From: Pseudisothecium myosuroides
Lineage: Eukaryota; Streptophyta; Bryopsida; Hypnales; Lembophyllaceae
Length of the DNA stretch: 64,000 bases
NCBI GenBank assembly: GCA_951799445.1
Contig: CATOGU010000091.1
Span: forward strand, 1-64,000
Reading direction: 5' to 3'
Both the position numbers and the translations under genes were made by a program. This document shows, one piece after another, positions 24,933 through 37,103 of this stretch. Positions within the stretch are counted from its first letter, which is position 1; each line of letters opens with the position of its first letter. Under the pieces are notes generated by a model. The model saw only the letters and a list, made by a program, of their open reading frames with translations, was not told the origin of the DNA and made no database searches.

Positions 24933-25315
24933 GAATAGAAAGCTTTATGTACAAAGGAATGCAAGGGCTTTGTTTTGTGGCGTTTGGACATGCAATGTAA
25001 AAATAATGTTTTTCTAAAATAGAAGATAATTTTACTTTGATTTTTTAATTTACAAAAATACATAATTTTCACACTGTAGGTCCAAACGCCACAAAAACTC
25101 GCACAAATAGAAAGCTCTATGCATGAAACAGTGCAAGGGCGTTACGACATGTGATGTGAAAGTTATGTTCATTACAAGATAAAAGATAATTTAATTCAAT
25201 TTTTTATTTAAAAAAATTCTATAACTTTCACTCCTTAGGTCCAAACGCCAAAAATTGATGCAAATTAAAAAACTCTAGGTATGAAGAAATGCAAAAGGCT
25301 TTGCTTCATGGCATT
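24933..25315. repeat. satellite-like array, about 160-172 bp period
   Basis: Three head-to-tail units begin near 24941, 25113 and 25271 (spacings about 172 and 158 bp). Each starts with AGCTTTATG/AGCTCTATG-like sequence, then a TGCAAGGGC motif, and closes with TTTCAC..T.GGTCCAAACGCCA. A related single unit lies at 9815-9985 and a fragment near 48295. Monomer size is in the usual satellite range, but only about 2.3 units are present. Confidence 0.6.
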
Positions 25316-25396
25316 TTTTTAACATGTCCGCACTAGTTCCATTTATTGGTGCAATCTTCATTGCTTGATGGATACCTCATTTGCATTTATATTTCA

Positions 25397-26237
25397 TTAA
25401 TCCCTAAAGGCCCCAAGTCCCCTCCGGGGACACTTGGGATTTCGGGCAGGCTTGTGCGACCTAAAATTTCAACCTATTTGTTTGAAACTTTTTTCAAAGA
25501 TAGGTGCCCAAAGATTTTTAGCTTTCCAGAAATATAATTTTTTTTTCAATCGGTGCCCGGGAAAAAAAGTTATGCTGCCCAAAGTCAAAAAAGCCGTTCG
25601 TCGGGCAAAAAAAAAACTTAAAAAAATTGAATTTTTTTTTTTGATTTTTTTTCTCAAAGATCATGCTTTTGTCTATATTTGAAGCTTTGATTCATTCTAA
25701 TTGGACCCAAAATGAGAAAGTTATGGACAATCTTGTTTTTCGGGCAATCTAAGCGTCTTCTTCGAAAAAAAAACTTATAAAATTCATTTTTGAATGCAAT
25801 TTTCGAAATTTTTCAAATTTTTTTTTTTGAAAAGGTTAAGTTTGTTTGCAAGAACAATCCCAAAATTGGGATTATGGTTTTTTAATTCCATCTAAGAGCT
25901 ATTGAAGATTTAGTGTTTTGTTCAATTGTGGACCTACTTCTACTTAATAATTTTTTTATATGTGAAAATCAAGTTTTGACATTCTGAAATCTTTTTCCCT
26001 GGCTCTCAACTCAAATGCTCAACATAAAAAATTTTAACTTTATGGTGTGTAGTGCAAAAAAAATCCACAAATGGCCGTCAAAGTCATCTGAAATTGCAAT
26101 CCAGAGTTGTGAAGTATAAGATCCTATGGTTAGATTCAAAAACAATTTTTTTTTTTGGTTTAGGGAGTGATTGCAGCAGAAATGGCAATTTTAAGTGTTT
26201 TTGGAGCCAGAAAATGCCTTGGGCCTTTAGGGGTTAA
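25397..26237. mobile_element. TTAA-bounded TIR element, copy 3
   Basis: Left TTAATCCCTAAAGGCCCCAA, right (complement) TTAACCCCTAAAGGCCCAAG: near-perfect over 20 bp, TTAA at both borders (25397-25400 and 26234-26237), 841 bp. The open frames inside (25346-25537, 25434-25682, 26052-26237) show no transposase. The interior is shared, diverged, with 19790-20440 and 59223-59800. Confidence 0.75.
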
Positions 26238-27999
26238 TAAGCAAAATTAAGCAAAGTTCACAATATGGTCAAATTGACCTCATTAGCTAGGGGTCCATTA
26301 AAAAATATACTTAAAAACTTTAAAACAAATTCAAAAATGTATTGAATGCAAAAGTCAATTTCAATTACTATCTTCATTTGCAAGTATTAGGTATTGTCTT
26401 GCAATTTTAAAAGAAGGAATTTCCTTGATAATGGAAATTCCAATGAATTAAACAAGAAGCCTCAACATTTGACCACTTTATCAAAAAAAAATTAATAGTC
26501 ACGATACAAAATTAAACTGAACATGGTGGATCTCACATGGGAAAAAAAACGATCACTTATGGATTAAAAGATTATAATGTTTGATTGTGAGGGTGTTAAA
26601 ATTCTGAAAGTGATTTCATGGGTGATTTTAAGTCTTCCTATCGTCTTTTGATATGCCAACTCTAAAAAATCAATACCATAAAAATTTGAACTCTAATTCT
26701 GGCATCTAAAATCTTTTTTTGAAAATATATGATTATGATTTTTTGTGTCCACAATTGTGTGCAAGGGTGTCCATTGCAAATCTTGATGTCCTAGTATTCA
26801 ATTGAGCCTAAAGTATACATTACTTTGGAAAATAAATCGTATTAGAAATTTACTTAAAAAAATTGTAGAGTAGTAGATTTTGAGAAGCCGTCAATTGATT
26901 TGGGTTATGCATAGAAAGCTCTTGAACCTCTTATTTTTTTGGTGACCAATTTCTTCAATTTAACATGTGAAAAGAGTTTTGAAGGACTTCAAAACACTTT
27001 TACAGATTTAGGGTTTCCATTATCAAACATTATAGTCTTTAAGTCCATAAGTGGTATTGTGGTATTTCCTTGTTTGATGAGAGTTCTCAAATAATTATGT
27101 GTCCTTTGAAATTGTATGGTTATAATTTTTTTTTTAAATTATAAAACTTATTTCAATGTTCGTTTTTTGTTGAATTTAGAACGACTTTCCTTAGTGATCA
27201 GAAAAGGCCTACAATATTATAGAGATTAAGTAACCATTGAATTTCAAGTTCAAAAATTTGTAACTAATTCTATGAAGGTCCAAAATATATGAAACAACTT
27301 TGTGCACATGTCAATTCCATTTTACTTCCTACAAAGATGTACTAAGAAATTGTTTCAAGGAGTCTAGCTTCCTCCAAAAGGTAATGAATTCTTAAATGGT
27401 CGCTTCAACAACTAAAGAAATTAGTCTTTAATTTGTTTCCTAACTCTTATATGAAACAACATTGAAAAGAAACAACATTTCTGTACATCATGTACATTAG
27501 TATCTACAAGAAAACCACAAAATGAATAAAAAGTAAAATTTGTCGTGCCTATCCCCACCACGCGATACAATTTCCGGGTGAGGTTTTACCCATGTTTGAT
27601 ACCGTGCCACAATCTTGTTTGATACCCATGTGAAATTGATACCCTGTAAAATTAATAAAAATTAGTTCCATTTGGCAACAGACATGTAGTATCCAAATCA
27701 ACATAATATGTTGCCTTTTCACCAACATTTACATAGTTGACACCAATATGTGAAAACGGTCATTACAGTGCCCAAATGAACATAAAAGTGTTCATTTTTT
27801 GTTGATATGGACGCCATTTTCTAGTAGTGTTAGCTATAAATGTTTTGGCTCAAGAGTTTGTTGACAGTTGCTTTTGGCCTATTTTTCTTGATGGTGTTGA
27901 TCTAAAATGTTGGAAATCAAAATTTTACACCTTTTCGCATATGATTCTTAAAAACTAAGAAAAAAAAATTTGAAATATTAATACCTCCCAATCCCAAAA
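26238..27999. other. AT-rich intergenic with element fragments
   Basis: 26510-26640 resembles the interior of 51532-52176 (AAAGATTATAATGTTTGATTGTGAGGG-like) and 26990-27075 resembles it in inverse orientation. No gene seen. Confidence 0.4.
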
Positions 28000-28366
28000 C
28001 CATCATAAGTAACAAAAATGCCAAATCAATAGGCTCTACACCTTTGAATCTTTTACTACAGTGCTGTTGGAGATTGCTTTTCAATTGGCGGCTTCAGCCA
28101 TCTTAAAAATCCATTGGTAGGGTGGTTTTGGCAGATTGAAAAAGGTCAGTGTTCAAAGTGTGCATCCCTCATGCATGTATGCATGATGCTAAGTCCTTCA
28201 TTTGAAGTGTGCTGAGCAATTTGGATTTTCCTTGGAGGAAAACATAAGAATTTTTTTGGTTTTGCAAAATTCATTTTCTGCAAATCCTACATTTATATTT
28301 GCAATCAAAAATCCCAAATAATTAGTTGTAGAGAGGTCTAAAGCGTATCCTAGACACGGCTCAAAA
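28000..28366 (+). repeat. first half of the 532-bp dispersed repeat
   Basis: Direct match to 20479-20840 at roughly 85-90% by eye (TGCATCCCTCATGC, GGATTTTCCT.GG.GGAAAACA, CCTACATTTATATTTGCAAT). The match stops at 28366; the second half resumes at about 30060. Confidence 0.75.
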
Positions 28367-28886
28367 TAGGAGTCTTTGTTCCACTTTTACCTTAGAAAAC
28401 CCAGAATTTACCTTGCTAGGCCTATTTTGGATGTAAGATTATTTGGCTTGCCAATTGGCTCTTGAATATTACAATAGGGCCATGAAGTTGACTCCAATGT
28501 ATGCAAAATTAGATTACAATTGAATCCACATTCAATTAGAAAAAATGTTGAATCAAACAATAATAAGTCTTTGCTTTATAAGAGCAAAAATCTCCAATGA
28601 ATATCACTTATAGTAGAGTTCCTTTGTACAACTTTATGTCTTGCCACATCATTTCAATATTCCTTTTATCCTAATGCATAAAATTGGACATGTCAATGCC
28701 AGTTCCTGTTACATCTTAATTGAAAGTTAAAACAATTAAAAAATTGCAAAAAATTCTAAAAGTGTCCAATGGTCTTATAATTTTGTAGTTAGGTGTTTTC
28801 TTCTATAGAAAATACATACTTATTATAAAAACAAAATGAACACCCCGTACTAAAGAATTGTTGAAGATTTTGTATATTGGGGTTCT

Positions 28887-29897
28887 TTAATCCCTAAATG
28901 CGAGAACTATGTTTTGGGGGAAGATAGCAATTTTGGACAGCTGACTACAAAAGGAGTTTTTGTTTCTTTTCTTTGGAAATTATATACAATGTTTGCCAAA
29001 GGAGAAGCTTTAAGGCCCAATTGTTTTCATAACTTTTGACTATGTGGTTAAAAAGTTATTGCATGATGTATGTTTTTCAATGCTTGGTGGGTAGGCTGGG
29101 CAATCCAAAAGTCTTCTTTAAAAAAAACTTTTTTAAAATGCAAAAACTTGAAATTGAGTCTTTAGATTTACGTACACGTGGGAAGCTTTAAATGACTTTA
29201 GTTTGATAAATGGCTTGAAAGTTATGACAAGTTTTAGTTTATGGATAGATATAGTTTTCAAAGATTCAATATTACCCACAAAGTAAAGTTCTTCATAACA
29301 TTCAATGCATTTATCAAAATGAAGTAATGCATTTATCAAAATGAAATGATGCAAAGCTTCCCACATGTATATAAATCTAAAGAATCAATTTCAAATTTTG
29401 GCTTTTTAAAAAAGGGATTTTTGAAGAAGTTTGTTGGGCTACCCACCCTAAACCGCCAAGCAATGAAAACCACATATCATGCAGAAACTTTTTAACCACA
29501 TTGTCAATTCACATGAAAACTATTGGGCCTCAAAGCCACTCTTTAGGCACACGTTATGTGAAATTTTCAAAGAATAAAAAAGAAAACTCCTAAAACTTTA
29601 TAGTGAGCTGCCCAAAATCACAATGTTTCTTGCCCAAAAACACACTTCTTGCATTTAAAGGTGTTAGATCTTCGACATCATCTACCTCTTCATTCACAAA
29701 ATTGTCCAATTCACAACACATACATCATCATTCCTAAATGAACTGCGGTAAACTAACCTTTTAGGTTTGTTCATCCTCCGTTTAATCCCTAGGAAATACA
29801 AAGTAAAAAATAGTGAATTTTTTTTATACATCACTTTCATGAAAATACCCTGAAATTAGCTCATGTATGCCATTTGCTAACATCCTAAAGGGGTTAA
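28887..29897. mobile_element. TTAA-bounded element, copy 4 (weak TIR)
   Basis: Left TTAATCCCTAAATGCG, right (complement) TTAACCCCTTTAGGAT, TTAA at both borders (28887-28890, 29894-29897), 1011 bp. The inverted repeat is short. It lies inside the ~1.7 kb that separates the two halves of the 28.0/30.06 kb repeat. A pair of ~80-bp inverted strings (CATTTATCAAAATGA, ACATGTATATAAATCTAAAG) occurs near its middle (29133-29390). Confidence 0.45.
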
Positions 29898-30059
29898 GTA
29901 ACTACAAAATGATCATGAGCTTGGAGTTGAAGCAAGGGAGAATTCTTATACTTGTTTGTTGAAGACATACAAGAGTACAAAATACACTAAAAACTTGTTA
30001 TCTATAGGAAAAATAAGACTTATCCTAGAACTTAGAAGGTCTTGGTTCCAAGTTAGATT

Positions 30060-30245
30060 TATATTGAATACAACATTTGTATCATCTAATATATTGATCA
30101 ACACCCTTAATAGCATCAAGAAACCATACAACCATGATAGACATGTTGAAAGTTTATAAGTTGATGATCTACATCATTTTTATATCTTCAAGCTTTATGA
30201 AAGAATATTGATCCAAGGAAATTTAGTATTGCAAATCATACTTGC
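30060..30245 (+). repeat. second half of the 532-bp dispersed repeat
   Basis: Direct match to 20841-21010 (CATTTGTAT.ATCTAA.ATATTGATCAA, TCTTCAAGCTTTATGA). See 28000-28366. Confidence 0.7.
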
Positions 30246-33200
30246 TAGCAATAGTCAATGATTTCAAACATCTCTTACTACAATCATGTGGCCTTTCCCT
30301 TGTAAGAATGATGGTGCACAATAAATACATTAACCACCAGTAGACTGGACATATGTAGCCAAATTTAGATGTGTGATAATATGTGTTTTTAAAGGTGATT
30401 GTAAAAAACACCTACCAATTTTGTTGCGTTTTACAATACTCATTTTTTTTCTTCTGGAGTACCTTAAAAATTGAAAAGATAATTTTAAAAAAAACTTAAA
30501 AATATGATCAATGTTTATACCTATAAGATGAAGGTTTAGGGTAGGAAGATCATGGAAAAACTCTCTAAGTAGGAGAACTAGAAAAGTGCCAAATCTCATG
30601 AAAATATATTTTTCATGTATTAATTAGTAAAAAATAGGAAAAATAATTAAATGATGAAAATAAAACCTGGCCATTTGTAACAACTCTATGGAGATGGTCA
30701 TTCACCAAAAGAAGCACCAAAATAATGTCTTACATGTTCTGAAATGTACTTTGAATGAAGTTCACTTTGTAGACTTTCATACCACATGAAATTGAGTATT
30801 TTTAAAAATCCTTCTGACAATATCTAGAAATATACTTGAAGACCATCTTCTCCAAATTTCAGCTCAAAATTCTTTTTTATGGGTACTCCATAATACTACC
30901 TCCCCCCCCAAAAAAAATTTCTGCAAGTGTGATGTAAATTGGGGGCTCTTTCTAGATAGTAAAACAAAATTATTTTTTTTTGAAAAATCAGGTAAAGTAA
31001 ATAGTAGCTATGTCTGCTATGAGTACTTTGTCTATGAATTTTGAGCCATTTGGAAGTAGAATACAAAAGTTATGGCCAAAAAACTAATGGGCGCTTGAGG
31101 TGTGACACAAAATAGTACAATTTTTTTTTGCAATCACCTTTAACAACTCCTATGAAATTTTACAATCAAGAAAATGTGGAGCATGTTAATTAGAAATCAT
31201 ACATGCAGCTAAAACCTGAAAAAGAATACCAAATCTTAACCAAATGAATTTAAAGTCATTAACCTTTGAGAATTTATCAAAATCACAATTTCTTTTAAAC
31301 TACTTCAAGTTTTTAATGATTAGTCAAGGGTATAGGGTTCCTCTACAAAAAATGAATTGGGCGATGAAAAATATCCAAAATAGTTTTAGAATCTTGAAAT
31401 TATAAGTCTTCTAACATTAATAAAATATTGACTATTTTTATTCATTTCCATATTATAAGAATTTGACTATATAAATCTTGTTTTAAAATGATTAAAACAA
31501 AAGTTCTTCTCATTAACAATAAAATTGGCAAAATTTTTTTTAAGAAAAATTGATTTCATTATTGAAAAGGTCATTTGTAATAGAATTATTTCTTAAATGC
31601 TTGTGAGTTTGGCAGTTTGTCTTACCATGCATATTTGCATGATTTAATAGTCAAGCACAATATTTTTGCTCCAACTTGCTCTTGGCACAAAGCCTTTGCC
31701 ATAGCAACTTCATTATGGCATGCTTGTTCTTCCTTGTGAGTTCAAAGGCAAATTAGATCAAATTTCTTGTTTTGGCCATATAATCCCTAAGTTTTGGAGT
31801 TTGGATTTAGCCCCTATAGTACCATGGCCTTTTTTCTCCCAAAAACCACTCAAAATTGCCAATCCAATTGCAAGGGGTGAAAAAATCTAAAAATTGTTTT
31901 TTCTTTCACTTCTAACCATAGGATTTTACACCTAACTAGTATAAGAATTTGGGGAAATTTTATTAGAATTTTTGACATCATTGATTGCAAGATATTTTCA
32001 TTTGAAGTAAAGAAATCAAATTTTTTGGTACATTGAGAGACCATATTTTTTGACTTTGAACCTTTTAAACTTAAATTTTTTGCACTGCAAAGTTTTGAGC
32101 TTTAAATCTTTGTGATAGGAAATTCAGTTGAGAATCTATGAAAAAAAACATATCAAAAATAGCTTAATTTTGTTGTTTAGAAAATTGTTAAATAGAAGTA
32201 GATATGAGATAGAAGGAAAATCTAAATTATTAATATCTTTAAGATGAAATCAAAATGCACTAATCCCAATGGTGACATTGTTTTACTAAGCAAATTAAAC
32301 CATGTAGAACATTTGTTTCTAAAAAATTGAAAAAATTGCATTAAAAAATGAATCCTCCAAGTTATTTTTTCAGAAGATAGTTTAATTGCCCCCCAAAAAT
32401 TGTCCATGACTTTCTCATAACAAATACAAGTGGAATGAATGAAAGGTTTTTAGATAGATAAAAATATAATCTATAAGAAAAAAAAAATTTAATTTTAGAT
32501 TAAAATTTTACCTTTCTCTTGTTTTAAGCTTCTTTGGCATAACTTTTGCTTCCAAGAACCAAAGGAAATTACTTTAGTTTCCTATGAAGCTCTTCATTTT
32601 TTCTATCTTCAAAAAAGTTTTAAAAAATCAAGAGAAAAATTCAGCACTGGTACTTGCCCAAAATCCCATTTGTTCCCCAAAGGAACAATGGTTCTCTAGA
32701 GTTTAAATTACATTTTACAACTTTTAAAGAAAAACAAGCACTTGTACAATGCTGAATAGTGCACCTTTGACTGTTAAAAAAGAGGCTTGGCTTTGGCTTG
32801 ACTTTGGCTTGGCTTTTTCACCATACCTGCTCGTTGTGAATGTTATAGTATTTTGAATGAGTTTAACTTTATTTGCATAGTTCAAGGCTGCTTTTTTAGT
32901 GTTCAGAATATTGGTCTCAATTGGGAGTCTGACGTCAATGGTGATGTACTTGTAGGCCTTGCAGTGTTATCCAATAGCCCCTTTACAGTTGCAGGTTTAG
33001 GGTCTGCAGGTTGTTTGCTTTGAAATTTAGCCTCATAGTAGAGCCAGCCCACATACAAAAACGTGGTGGTCCAAATGCTCTCCTTGCTGCTACAGTTGGC
33101 ATAATTTTTTCGTTTCCATACTTGCTGTGAATTTCCCAAAACTGCCTTACAATTAACCAATTCTCACTATAAGAAAACATTGTTTTTTGTGATGTTAGAG

Positions 33201-33321
33201 CAAAACGTTCATGTTTTGTAAAACAAGAGCCTGTTAGAGATTCAGAGGAGGTGGAAGCCAGAATTGTTGGAAATGTTGGTCAAATCACTCGGATGTCGCT
33301 CAAAAAAACATGTGAAACTGG
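30246..33321. other. AT-rich intergenic, no gene seen
   Basis: Open frames up to 89 codons (30330-30599 minus; 32903-33160 minus) have no recognisable domain. 31780-31870 looks like the right part of a TTAA-family copy in reverse (ATAATCCCTAAGTTTTGG, AAACCACTCAAAATTGCCA). Confidence 0.45.
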
Positions 33322-33898
33322 TTAACCCTGGAGCGCTCCGACGTCCATTTTCTGGACGATGAACAGATTCAGATCCTTGTTTCTGTCTCATTCTTGCTTG
33401 GATGAAAGTCATCCTAATTTTTGGTGATACCTTATCAAGTTGTTGTCCTATCCATCGGTTTGATTTGTTGTTACTAGAATATATACATTTCTAAAATTAC
33501 AAATGTGGAAGTATGTCAAGTGGTCAATTTGCATTCACTTTAGTTCAAAACTAGATGTGCAAAAATGAGGTCAAAGATGTAAAGGTCACAAAAATTTCAA
33601 AAAATCACCATATGAAGAGAACCTTATTTCAAATCCATTCCAACAAGTTTTACTCAAAAAATGATAATATTTTACTTGTAGTTGAATTTAGAAGGAATTC
33701 TGAAATTTTCTTTTCAAAATTTATAAAAAAAGATTGGTGATAGCATTAGTAGATCTAACCGTACGAATAGAATTTAAAAATCAAAATCTACAGTTTTCAT
33801 TTGTATACCAATTTGAAAATATTCTTCCAAATTGTAGTTTATAATGGGTTTTCTCAAATCGTCAATTTTGGAGATGAATCCAGACGTTTAGGAGTTAA
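33322..33898. mobile_element. TTAA-bounded element, copy 5 (diverged)
   Basis: Left TTAACCCTGGAGCG...GACGTCCA...CTGGA, right (complement) TTAACTCCTAAACGTCTGGA, TTAA at both borders, 577 bp. The interior carries the family hallmarks (fragments such as GTCAAGTGGTCAATTT) but no transposase. The duplicated flanking string ACGTTCATGTT occurs just outside both ends (33208 and 33901). Confidence 0.5.
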
Positions 33899-34286
33899 GA
33901 CGTTCATGTTCAGAAAAACAGGCCGCAAAACATTCCTTCATTTTTTGCTTTGTCCAAAACAATAGGACTGAGCCACGTCAGCAAATGCTACTGGTTTACC
34001 ACCAAGTAAGTTGGTGGAAGTTACTTTGCAATTAGGTAAAATGTGGACTACATCTGAAAAAAATAGGGAAAGGGCAGGTGATTCCCGTTATTCCCAAAAA
34101 AAACGTACGTTCGGATGAATGAGGTGTGCAATGCACATCGGATCTTACAGTACAGTTCAGAATGTATGAGCAAGCCTCTCGCAAATATCGTCAAAAGAAT
34201 AATAGCATATGCTAAACCCTTCAATACGTGGCACCGCGATATATGACAACACTGTGCCTGTGTCGTGTACAAAACTGGAGTAACAG

Positions 34287-34380
34287 TTAACCCCTAAATG
34301 CCCAAGGCTTGTTCTGAGCCTCTTAGAATTTGCTCTAAATTGAAAAAAAAGTCAACATTTTGAGCCAACTAAAGACAACC
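34287..34380 (+). mobile_element. TTAA-type element, left end; right end possibly at 36520-36561
   Basis: TTAACCCCTAAATGCCCAAG and the next ~70 bp match the left end of 51532-52176 (CTCTTAGAATTTGCTCTAAATTG). A matching right-end string, CCTTGGACCTTTAATTAGGG, occurs at 36532-36555, so the element may have been expanded by later insertions and the tandem duplication between them. That linkage is inference. Confidence 0.45.
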
Positions 34381-35027
34381 TTTACGATTAACTCTAATAT
34401 GTTTTAAAGAAAAAATATAGAGTGTTCTGAAATGAAGATATAGATATTTTAGGAAGATTTTTATTAATAAACATAATCAGTTTATAGGGACCATACAAGC
34501 ATACAACTAAGGTTAGACCACTATTTCCCAATCAAAGACATATATCCAACATGTAGGGTGCAACTATTTCTAACCAAGACTGGAACACATAGATTTCCAA
34601 ATGAAGCTTGGAATGTTTTTTTTCCTTCCCCTTCTCAAGGTTAGAACTAACAAAGTCATGACACATATCCCAAAGTGCACGGAAAATAGCAAGCAAGAGA
34701 ATAGGAAATAAAAATTAGGAAAGTACATTAGTTCTTGAATGATTTGAATAAAAAAAACCTAGATATTGCTTTTGGATTTTGAGCACTTTTGGGCTCCTAA
34801 AATTTATAGTAATTTCAATTTTGTGAATAAAATTATGAAAAATATGCAATCCCCATATTTTTATTTTTTTAATAATTTTTTTTTGCATCGCCCTATACTA
34901 ATCATAATTTATGTCATAGATTTGCTTAAGTGATTGGATGTGGGTGGTTTGACCTTATCTGTACTAAGGTAGTTTGCTTTTAAAGCGGCCTTTTTAAGCT
35001 TACCGAAGTCATCATTGACAGTAATAC

Positions 35028-35210
35028 AATAGAACCTCTCTTAGTATATCCTCTCTTTGTGCATAATATGGTGGGCCCTAATTCAATCACTTTTTCTAAA
35101 AAGTAGTGGTTAGAGGCCATGTTAGTTAGTGACCATTATTACACCTCTCTAAATGCATAAACCTTTTTTAGTGCATAGTCCCCACACCATGTACTAAGAG
35201 AGGTTCTATT
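35028..35210. mobile_element. MITE with AATAGAACCTCTCTTAGTA termini, copy 1
   Basis: Left AATAGAACCTCTCTTAGTA, right (complement) AATAGAACCTCTCTTAGTA: a 19-bp perfect inverted repeat around 183 bp. Related copies are at 35482-35683, 58891-58966 and 59855-59937. Confidence 0.7.
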
Positions 35211-35481
35211 ACAGATATTTCAAGCAACATGTCACACTTTCCTAGATAGGAGTTGCATTTATAGTTTCAATTCTGGAAATAAAATCACAAAAAATATACA
35301 ATCTCCCATATTTCCTATCTTTTTATTTAAGAAAAAATTGCATCGCTTCATACTACTCTTGATCTCTGTCATAGAATTGTATAAGTAATCGAATGTGGGT
35401 GGTTTGACCTTATCTCCATTAAGGTAGTCTACTCTTAAAGCGATCGTTTAAGCCTACCTAACTCATCATTGACAATAATAT

Positions 35482-35683
35482 AATAGAACCTTTCTTACAA
35501 TATCCTCTCTTAGTGCATAATATGCACAAAGTAGGTTAGTAGGTAAGCTCAATTTCAAGCACTTTTTCTAAAAAGTAGTGTAGTTAGAGGTTACACTAGT
35601 TAGTGACCATTATTACACTTTTTCAAATGTATAAACCTCTCTTAATATATAATCCCAACACCATGTACTAAGAGAGGTTCTAC
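35482..35683. mobile_element. MITE, AACCTCTCTTAG family, copy 2
   Basis: Duplicate of the previous element inside the second tandem unit; left end decayed (AATAGAACCTTTCTTACAA), right end AGTAGAACCTCTCTTAGTA intact on the complement. Confidence 0.65.
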
Positions 35684-35735
35684 TGTAGATATTTCAAGCA
35701 ACATGTCAAGCTTTCCTAGATAGGAGTCGCATTTA

Positions 35736-36302
35736 GAATACGATCATTTTTCGAACACACTACCTTATCTTTAGTCCAAGCACTTAGAGAGTAGTACGGT
35801 ACACCTTAGTAGCGACACTTGGAGGCAAAATAAGAAGATGTCCGATTGTATATCCAGTCCCAATGAATTCCACTTTAGGGTTTCCTCCATTGATCATACC
35901 GGCTTTTCAAAATGCATGATGGGAGCAGTGCAGTGACACCCAATCATAATGCAACACCAGGATCGAATGGACGCTTCTCGCTTACAGCCAAAAAGACTTT
36001 GAATTGTTACACGTCCTTGAATCTTCCGCCCCAATTTTCCAAGCCCCCTTTTGCCTTTTAGCAGCGGCGTACATTTTGATTCCGTCATCTACGAATTTCT
36101 TGACTTAGTCGTAGATTCCATGTTCCTCTTCGTCCACTCACAAGGTTGTCGTAGCATCCGAGGCGCCGTACAGTTGCCTCCATTTCAAATTCAAATACGA
36201 GCATCCCCGGTTTCGTAGATACAGGAAGGTATATCTACAAATGACTTACATTCGTCTTCCAATTTCTCAGACCCAGTACATTTTGAAGATGTCTAACTCG
36301 TT
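35736..36302. other. moderate-GC stretch, no gene seen
   Basis: 35894-36088 (minus) is open for 64 codons without a recognisable domain. Beginning of the second relic-rich region. Confidence 0.4.
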
Positions 36303-36449
36303 TAGATTTCAGTATTCTCAAATACAAAGATTCTGGATATCTGTAGATATGTAGATTTCAGTATTTTCAAATACGAAGATTTTGGATACTTGTAGACATG
36401 TAGATTTCAGTATTCTCAAACATGAAGATTTTGGGTATTTGATTCATGT
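36303..36449 (+). repeat. 49-bp minisatellite, three units
   Basis: Units start at 36303, 36352 and 36401, each beginning TAGATTTCAGTATT.TCAAA and continuing with GAAGATT.TGG.TA. The period is exactly 49 bp. Confidence 0.9.
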
Positions 36450-36561
36450 CATCTAGATTGTATAGTTGAGATCCCTATAACTTAGTAACATTTGAATTTA
36501 TAACACTTCAAAAGCAATCGTGTTTTTGAAGCCAAAAACGCCTTGGACCTTTAATTAGGGG

Positions 36562-37097
36562 TTTAAGCTACTGCAACTCTCAATAGTCTGACCCTCTTGT
36601 TGTTGTCATACTATAACGTAGTTGCATCATTTCAATACATAAGGTCTAGCTAATAGAAAGTGGCATCCAATTCAACAAAAAATCAACACTTATTTGTTGA
36701 TTTGGATATTAGATTGACCAAACTAACATATATATGTCAATTATGCAAGGTATAGCCCCCCGTAACTAATCCAATAAAGAAATCTGATGTGATCTGGAGT
36801 AGTGGAGGCAAAGCAAATAGTTTTAGAGATACATTGATAAAAATGATAAGGCTTGCAAAAAAATTGTTAATTATTTTTATCGCTTGAACTGAAATTATTA
36901 TGAATTTTGGGAGGCAAAAAGCACTCTAGATCCATGGCCAATGTCTAGATTCTTCCAATTCCAAGCATTTAAGAACTATTTATTCATCATTATTTCCTAC
37001 TTTCTTTCTCACAACTTGGAACATGTGTCATGTATTTATTGGTTCCAACTTTGAAAAGGAAAAATAAACGCATTCTAGGTTTGGTCAGAACTATAGG
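36562..37097. other. AT-rich intergenic, no gene seen
   Basis: Nothing recognisable. Confidence 0.5.
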
Positions 37098-37103
37098 TTG
37101 GGA

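Larger units (their letters stand above)
34798..35735 (+). repeat. ~455-470 bp diverged tandem duplication
   Basis: Unit 1 about 34798-35256, unit 2 about 35257-35735. Landmarks: GTGGGTGGTTTGACCTTATC at 34940 and 35395 (455 apart); GTACTAAGAGAGGTTCTA at 35191 and 35665 (474 apart). Each unit contains one AACCTCTCTTAG inverted-repeat element. Confidence 0.8.
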
